Assembly (NCBI GenBank): GCA_900549245.1
Contig: URNQ01000055.1
Location: 1-9,522, forward strand
Length of the DNA: 9,522 nt
Direction of reading: 5' to 3'
Origin: an uncultured Collinsella sp.
GTDB taxonomy: Bacteria; Actinomycetota; Coriobacteriia; Coriobacteriales; Coriobacteriaceae
Shown: piece by piece, positions 5,704 through 9,522 of the stretch
How positions within the stretch are numbered: position 1 is the first letter of the stretch
Layout: each line of letters starts with the position of its first letter
Notes under the pieces: generated by a model
What the model saw: only the letters and a program-made list of their open reading frames with translations
What the model was told of the DNA's origin: nothing
Databases searched by the model: none
Translations under genes and position numbers: made by a program

Positions 5704-7151
5704 GCGCTTGGTGCATGGATAGGGGATATGACCGTCATCGTCGAGCAGATGATAGCGCTTGGCAATCTCGCGTGCCTCGCTACGGGTCTCGGCGGCCTTA
5801 ATCTTGAGCGAAATCTCCTGCAGCTGATCCCAAGTGTAGTCGTCAAGCGAACCGCGGATGCCGTCCAGGTAGTCGGGGATGCCAAAGCCATGGGTTGCTG
5901 CCCCGATAACGCCGAGCCCCGCAACGGCTGCAACGACGCCGCCGTGAAGCTCCCGAGGCCACGGCGGCGGCGGGTCATGGCATCGCGACGGGCCTGCTCC
6001 AGGATCTCTCGCGCGCGCTCGCCGGCGACGTCGACCTTAAGGTGCGTGCCAGAATCGATATCAATTGCGGCCTCGTCTCCTGCGCCCTCGCGGTCCTCAG
6101 ATTCTGCAGCGGGGAGGTACGTCGAGAGCACCTCGAGCATCTGCTGCTCGGTAGGGCGATCGCCCTGTTCGACCGAGATGCCTTTCATGATGATCTGGAC
6201 AAGCGCTTTGTCGCCCTCGCAGCGCGGCTCGAGCGGCGCCGGTTTGGTCTTGGTCTTTATGAGGTAGAACGAGCCGGTCGCCGCGGCACCCGTCGACTCG
6301 ACATCGAACGGTTTGCGACCGCTGTAGAGCTGGTACAGAATGCTCGAAAGCGCATAGACGTCGATCGCGGGCGAGCGGCGAAGGGCCGCGATGCCTTCGA
6401 TATCCTGCGTGAGCATTTCGGGCGCGGCGTATGCGGTCGTGGCAAAGCGCCAGATGTCGGCGCGCCGGGTGATCGTGTCGTCGCCGAGGGCCATAGTCGC
6501 GGAGCCCATGTCGATGAGGCAGGGGTCAAAGGAGCAATCGGCAATCTGCTGCTCGAGCGTTCGGCTGGTGGTGCGGAACATGATATTGGCAGGCGACAGG
6601 TCGCGATGGATGACCGGATTCACGAGGCCTTGGGTCATCAAGAGCGCGCGAAGCACGGCGTTTCCGACGGCGGCGACCATCTGGGTGGTCAGCCCACCCG
6701 AGGCGTCGTGCGGAAGCAAGGGCAGCGCCTGCTTGAGCGAGGTGCCCTCGACCCACTCCATGAGGATGAGCGGGTCGTTCTCGCACGATCCGTAGCCATA
6801 GACGCGCGGAAATCCGCGCAGGTGCGAGACGGTACACAGATGACGGTACTCCTCGAACAGTGCGGCGGTGTTGGCCAGATGCGCGGCCGATTGCTCGGCG
6901 GAGCGGTCGGGCGTCTGGTCGGAAAGGATGGCGTTGTCCTTGAGCAGCTTGACGGCAAAGACCTCGCCGCTCGTGTTGGTTGCGCGCAGCACGTGCCCGA
7001 TATTGCCGCCGTCGCGGTATGCCGTCTGGAGAATAAGCGTCATAAACCGGCGCTTGGCATCATCCTCGGCACTGGGGTCGACTGCCACGGCGGTATCGAA
7101 CGTGTCGAGACGGATGAGTTTGTCGCCATAGGCGCTATCGGTAGTATCCAT
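5700..7151 (-). CDS. Hanks-type Ser/Thr protein kinase (catalytic part)
   Basis: As written this frame encodes 483 residues, native to about residue 404. Kinase motifs, counted from the ATG at 7151: a degenerate Gly-rich loop (DGGNIGHV, 47-54), ATP-anchoring Lys68 in FAVKLL, a candidate helix-C Glu at 100/101, hinge region LMEWVEG (130-136), catalytic loop HRDLSPANI (182-190, Asp184), metal-binding DMG (214-216) in place of the usual DFG, APE (243-245), and DVYALSSILYQLYSGRKPF as the conserved helix F region. All catalytic residues are present, so it should be active. It likely phosphorylates Ser/Thr of cytoplasmic partners, with the upstream FHA protein the obvious candidate. Residues after ~405 are out of frame. 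An upstream in-frame start near 7238 is rejected because it lies inside the 57-bp palindrome and lacks a ribosome-binding site. Confidence 0.85.
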   Translation of the reverse strand: MDTTDSAYGDKLIRLDTFDTAVAVDPSAEDDAKRRFMTLILQTAYRDGGNIGHVLRATNTSGEVFAVKLLKDNAILSDQTPDRSAEQSAAHLANTAALFEEYRHLCTVSHLRGFPRVYGYGSCENDPLILMEWVEGTSLKQALPLLPHDASGGLTTQMVAAVGNAVLRALLMTQGLVNPVIHRDLSPANIMFRTTSRTLEQQIADCSFDPCLIDMGSATMALGDDTITRRADIWRFATTAYAAPEMLTQDIEGIAALRRSPAIDVYALSSILYQLYSGRKPFDVESTGAAATGSFYLIKTKTKPAPLEPRCEGDKALVQIIMKGISVEQGDRPTEQQMLEVLSTYLPAAESEDREGAGDEAAIDIDSGTHLKVDVAGERAREILEQARRDAMTRRRRGLGSFTAASLQPLRGSALSGQQPMALASPTTWTASAVRLTTTLGISCRRFRSRLRPPRPVARHARLPSAIICSTMTVISPIHAPSA

Positions 7152-7185
7152 GGCGTTCCTTTGTCTGGCATGGGTTGCCGCGCGT

Positions 7186-7242
7186 ATACGTGGGCAGTGC
7201 GGATATCGGTAAAATACCATGATAACCGCACTGTCCACGTAT
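7186..7242. repeat. 57-bp near-perfect palindrome between FHA and kinase genes
   Basis: The 22-base arms (7186-7207 and 7221-7242) match at 20 of 22 positions. One of the two differences is a G-U pair in plus-strand RNA. The 13-base centre holds another dyad, GGTA-AAA-TACC (7208-7218). There is no T-tract after it on either strand. It lies 35 bases upstream of the kinase ATG. It could be a dispersed repeat, a regulator site, or a hairpin in the kinase leader. Confidence 0.75.
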
Positions 7243-7282
7243 GCCGCTGAGTATTGTCGTTTACGACGCAGAAGGTAGAAGA

Positions 7283-7319
7283 CGAAAGACGGACGGCGAC
7301 CGTCTTTCGATCGCCGTCC
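7283..7319 (-). terminator. Overlapping alternative hairpins after the FHA gene
   Basis: Two perfect stems share bases and cannot form together. One is GGACGGCGA (7291-7299) with TCGCCGTCC (7311-7319), loop 11. The other is CGAAAGACGG (7283-7292) with CCGTCTTTCG (7300-7309), loop 7. On the minus strand the first hairpin is followed by GTCTTTCGTCTTCT, a modest U-rich tail. It may therefore act as a terminator 4 bases after the FHA stop, with the second hairpin as its alternative. This layout is like an attenuator controlling read-through into the kinase gene. Confidence 0.55.
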
Positions 7320-7322
7320 GCG

Positions 7323-8285
7323 CTAGTCCACAATGACAAGGAATGTCGTGTAGAGACCCAGATGGAGCCTGTCGCTGTTTTCGATTTCTACCGGGGGATA
7401 GATCTTGCCGGGCTCGCGTTGGTCGCGTGGCGGCTCAATCACAATATCGCCGTCGCCCGCGCCCGATTCGAGCACTGTGCCGTTGGTCGATCCAAGGCCC
7501 TGGGCGTACCAGTGCTCACCCTCAAGCCAAATGCGAAGATGCTCGCGCGATGCATCGGCGCCCACATCGGTGATGCTGGGCGAGGTTTTGGGCAAAGAAC
7601 CAATCACGGTGCCGCGCGGATCGCGTGTGAGGGGATGGATTTGCATGTCGACGCAGTTGTCGGCATGTGTCCTGAGCAGACCGAGGTTGGGGGCGACGGT
7701 GCGTGGCTGCTCCAGGCTGCCCATAAAGCCACGTCCGACGGTAGTTTCGGTGGTGCCAAAGTGCCCGCCCGTCTTGCTGTCGCAAAAGCGCTCGACGGTG
7801 GCCACGCCTTGAACGGGATCGGCAAGTGCACCCGTTGCCACAAAGAGCATCAAGAAGAGCGTGCTTTTCTCGCGCACGGCATTGCCGTCAAAGTTGTCGA
7901 TGCGATTGAGGGCATTTGCATATAGGCGGCTGTCCAACTTGTAGCTGGCGAGAGCCGACATCATTTCGTTGGCGGCCGGGCCGCGATAGTGCTCGGCGAT
8001 TGCCTGATAGGCGGACTCGCCGCTGCCGAGCTTGCTGCAGATTGCCGCGGAAAGATTGAGCGTGGTGACGGTAAAGTCGCTGTAGATGGCGGGCGCGCAC
8101 TGGTCAGGCTCGCGATGGACGATGTAACGGGTGAGATACGAGCGGTTGGAAGAGCATTTCTCGAGCAGGGTACTGCCGAGATAAGAGTTTCCATTGATGA
8201 GCATTCGGGCGATCTCGAGATGTTTAAGACCGCCGAACGAGCGAATATCGTTATAGAGGACCGAGCAAGGCGTCTCTGCTGCCAC
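7323..8285 (-). CDS. FHA-domain protein with uncharacterised N-terminal region
   Basis: The GTG at 8283-8285 is chosen because AAAGGAGGT (8290-8298 on the complement) lies 4 bases before it; this gives 320 residues. A TTG at 8313-8315 would extend it by 10 residues but lacks such a site. Residues ~225-320 form a forkhead-associated domain: TVIGS (227-231), ASREHLRI (245-252), WYAQGLGSTNGTVL (259-272), and DRLHLGLYTTFLVI at the end. FHA domains bind phosphothreonine. The Ser-Arg-Glu-His and GSTNG loops are kept, but the usual Gly-Arg of the first strand reads Gly-Ser here. Residues 1-~215 are mixed helical with several Cys and no family I recognise; there is no signal peptide, and only one short hydrophobic stretch (TLFLMLFVATGAL). 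Being next to a Ser/Thr kinase suggests it is a substrate or scaffold. Confidence 0.8.
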   Translation of the reverse strand: MAAETPCSVLYNDIRSFGGLKHLEIARMLINGNSYLGSTLLEKCSSNRSYLTRYIVHREPDQCAPAIYSDFTVTTLNLSAAICSKLGSGESAYQAIAEHYRGPAANEMMSALASYKLDSRLYANALNRIDNFDGNAVREKSTLFLMLFVATGALADPVQGVATVERFCDSKTGGHFGTTETTVGRGFMGSLEQPRTVAPNLGLLRTHADNCVDMQIHPLTRDPRGTVIGSLPKTSPSITDVGADASREHLRIWLEGEHWYAQGLGSTNGTVLESGAGDGDIVIEPPRDQREPGKIYPPVEIENSDRLHLGLYTTFLVIVD

Positions 8286-8392
8286 GGATACCTCCTTTGA
8301 TTGCTTCCTAGCCAATATGGCGATAGGAATTAATGGCCCCCGGTGGGCGACGTATTAAATGGCTGCGCAATATATAGCGTAACCAAAGCAAC

Positions 8393-8398
8393 ATTATA
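8393..8398 (-). promoter_or_regulatory. Candidate -10 box (TATAAT) for the FHA-kinase pair
   Basis: The minus strand reads CCTATAATGTTG, a consensus -10, about 107 bases before the GTG at 8285. A -35 at 16-18 bases is poor. A second AT-rich stretch (TATATATTG) lies closer to the gene. The intervening leader contains a short dyad around 8336-8350 (GGCCCCC...GGTGGGC) and nothing else clear. Confidence 0.4.
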
Positions 8399-8463
8399 GG
8401 CCACATGTTCGAAATTGCAGGAAGACTGAGAGATTTGGTTTGGACTGGACGGAAATCCCCCTC

Positions 8464-8523
8464 TGTCTTGATCTATAACAATTAGGACCCGGTTTTGTCC
8501 CGCAGCTGTTACAGATTGAGACA
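8464..8523. repeat. Stem-loop element, copy 4 (60 bp)
   Basis: TGTCTTGATCTATAACA (8464-8480) pairs with TGTTACAGATTGAGACA (8507-8523) with two G-U wobbles and one mismatch, across a 26-base centre containing GGAC...GTCC. It has the same orientation and geometry as the three copies near 4.8-5.0 kb. It lies between the divergent FHA and helicase genes. Confidence 0.85.
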
Positions 8524-8784
8524 ATCGGCCAGGCCCACCTCGTCATCTGTGGTTTACGTGGGGGCATGCGAAGCACGGGTATACTAACCGGCGGCGAATC
8601 TGCTCCATCGCTTAGAGCTGCTGCGTCTGGACGGCGCGTGATAGGGCTGCCAAAGCGATCGCCAGCGTGCTGAGCAACGTCCTCTCTGTGCGCACCCGTT
8701 TTTGTATGTATTAGCGCACTACCAAGCACGCCCGCGCGGCCGCATGCCGTGCTCATAGCGCGTGCAGATAAGGAACAACAACAT
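8524..8784 (+). promoter_or_regulatory. Upstream region and long leader of the DEAD-box helicase gene
   Basis: A TATACT at 8580-8585 (context GGGTATACTAA) is a plausible -10, although the nearest -35-like TTTACG (8553-8558) is 21 bases away. If used, the leader would be nearly 200 bases long, as is common for autoregulated or cold-induced RNA helicase genes. AAGGA (8770-8774) lies 10 bases before the ATG. I see no terminator, tRNA or convincing small gene in this stretch; an open minus-strand frame through it includes repeat copy 4 and looks non-coding. Confidence 0.35.
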
Positions 8785-9522
8785 ATGCGTAATTCTGTAT
8801 CCGACGTCACCGACGCCGAGATTCTGGACGAGGCCCGTGAAGCCATGACCCAGGCTGCCTTCGATGCCGCCGATGAGGCCAATGCTGCCCAGGCCGTCGA
8901 GTCCGCTACCGAGAGCCTGCCCGCCTTTGACGAGCTGGGACTTTCGGACGAGATACTTCGTGCTATCGAGAACCTGGGCTACACGGCGCCCACGCCCGTT
9001 CAGGCCGGCTCCATCCCCGTGGTGCTCGAGGGTCGCGACCTGCTTGCCGCCGCCCAGACCGGCACCGGCAAGACGGCCGCCTTCTTGCTGCCGACCATGA
9101 ACAATCTGGAGCACATCGCTCCGCCCAAGCCCGTGCGTGAGCGCGGCGGCCGCAACCGCCGTCGCGGTGCTAAAAAGCCCGAGGGCAACGGCCGTGGCCC
9201 TGTGATGCTCGTCATCACCCCCACGCGCGAGCTTGCCCAGCAGATCGACGAGGTCGCGAGCAAGATCGCCGACGTCACCGGCCACGTTGCCGTGACCGTC
9301 GTGGGCGGCGTGAGCTACAAGCCGCAGACCGCTGCCCTCAAGTACGGCTGCGACATCCTGGTCGCAACGCCGGGCCGTCTGGTCGACTTGATCGAGCAGG
9401 GAGCCTGCCGCCTGAACGAGGTCAAGGTGCTGGTGCTCGACGAGGCCGATCGCATGCTCGACATGGGCTTTTTGCCCGCCGTCCGCCGCATTGTGCGCGA
9501 GACGCCGGCCGAGCGCCAGACG
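8785..9522 (+). CDS. DEAD-box ATP-dependent RNA helicase, N-terminal part (runs off window)
   Basis: 246 residues are visible; the frame is open to the right edge. In order: an acidic Ala/Glu-rich extension (1-47), the Q motif with upstream Phe48 and GYTAPTPVQ (65-73), Walker A AQTGTGKT (90-97), motif Ia PTRELAQQ (146-153), GG (174-175), motif Ib TPGR (195-198), and Walker B DEAD (219-222) followed by RMLDMGF. These are the signature motifs of the RhlE/CsdA-like group that unwinds RNA duplexes in ribosome assembly and mRNA turnover. Between Walker A and Ia there is an unusual basic, Arg/Gly-rich insert (about 113-138, including RGGRNRRRGAKK). The ATG at 8785 has a ribosome-binding site, and the acidic N-terminus shows coding-type third-base GC. 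Domain 2 and any C-terminal tail lie outside the window. Confidence 0.93.
   Translation, partial: MRNSVSDVTDAEILDEAREAMTQAAFDAADEANAAQAVESATESLPAFDELGLSDEILRAIENLGYTAPTPVQAGSIPVVLEGRDLLAAAQTGTGKTAAFLLPTMNNLEHIAPPKPVRERGGRNRRRGAKKPEGNGRGPVMLVITPTRELAQQIDEVASKIADVTGHVAVTVVGGVSYKPQTAALKYGCDILVATPGRLVDLIEQGACRLNEVKVLVLDEADRMLDMGFLPAVRRIVRETPAERQT

Larger units (their letters stand above)
5056..7151 (-). pseudogene. Receptor-type Ser/Thr kinase with DUF6273-like domain, interrupted near 5940
   Basis: The kinase frame starts at the ATG 7149-7151 (AAAGGAA just upstream) and runs past 5940 into unrelated residues before stopping at 5700. Another frame starting near 5940 reads GVVAAVAGLGVIGAATHG, a plausible transmembrane helix, then a charged helix, then runs without a stop into the DUF6273-like part ending at 5056. 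Adding one base in the GCCGCC at 5938-5943 would join them as ...GSFTAGVVAAV... and give about 698 residues: kinase (1-~310), acidic linker, basic RRRR anchor, membrane helix (~405-422), and a predicted extracytoplasmic domain. The locus length (2096) is one base short of a multiple of three. The break may be a real deletion or a sequencing or assembly slip; no slippery heptamer supports programmed frameshifting. Confidence 0.8.

Noticed and set aside
5936..5945. Programmed -1 ribosomal frameshift joining kinase and DUF6273
   Set aside because: The messenger reads ACGGCGGCGUCG here, with no X-XXY-YYZ slippery heptamer and no evident downstream pseudoknot; a one-base deletion or sequence error is simpler.
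4996..6267. Plus-strand open frames opposite the kinase locus
   Set aside because: Kinase and DUF6273 motifs are on the minus strand; the plus-strand products are low-complexity shadows.
7186..7242. 57-bp palindrome as another copy of the 59-bp stem-loop family
   Set aside because: The arms are unrelated in sequence (ATACGTGG... against TGTCTYRATC...), and the centre is 13 bases instead of 25-26.
8394..8882. Minus-strand open frame of 162 codons between FHA and helicase genes
   Set aside because: It overlaps the helicase start and includes stem-loop copy 4; it has no recognisable domain, and the helicase frame is clearly the coding one.

Overview
The window looks like chromosomal DNA of a GC-rich gut actinobacterium of the class Coriobacteriia, most probably Collinsella or a close relative. 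This rests on the protein types, the strong GC bias at third codon positions, and short palindromic intergenic repeats of a kind I associate with that genus. No rRNA or other marker gene is present, so the genus is an inference.

Layout. (1) The 3' end of a metal-dependent amidohydrolase gene (+) ends at 797 and is followed by a strong bidirectional terminator (831-868). (2) On the minus strand (931-1404) lies a small membrane protein with two transmembrane segments and a C-terminal zinc ribbon. (3) A minus-strand copper-resistance cluster (1551-4641) reads, in transcription order, copA (Cu+-exporting P1B ATPase), a CopZ-like copper chaperone and csoR (copper-sensing repressor). A CsoR-type operator, ATACCCCCTGGGGGTGT, lies at the copA promoter, so the cluster looks like a self-contained autoregulated circuit. 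copA is broken by a 53-bp insertion flanked by a 13-bp direct repeat and rich in G and C runs. (4) A gene-free stretch (4642-5055) holds three evenly spaced (80-81 bp) copies of a 59-bp stem-loop element; a fourth copy lies at 8464-8523. (5) A minus-strand signalling pair (5056-8285) consists of an FHA-domain protein followed by a Ser/Thr kinase. The kinase frame is interrupted near 5940; with one base restored it becomes a single ~698-residue protein: cytoplasmic Hanks kinase, one transmembrane helix, then a DUF6273-type domain predicted to be outside the membrane. The gap between the two genes holds a 57-bp near-perfect palindrome and a pair of overlapping, mutually exclusive hairpins. (6) A DEAD-box RNA helicase gene (+) starts at 8785 and runs off the right edge.

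How the genes fit together: copper released from CsoR control would be bound by the CopZ-like chaperone and exported by CopA. The FHA protein is a plausible phosphothreonine-reading partner or substrate of the kinase. The most unusual content is intergenic: at least four kinds of long inverted repeats. One of them is a family with fixed geometry (17-nt arms, 25-26-nt variable centre) seen four times in 9.5 kb. Both gene breaks (copA and the kinase) could be real mutations or assembly errors; sequence alone cannot decide.
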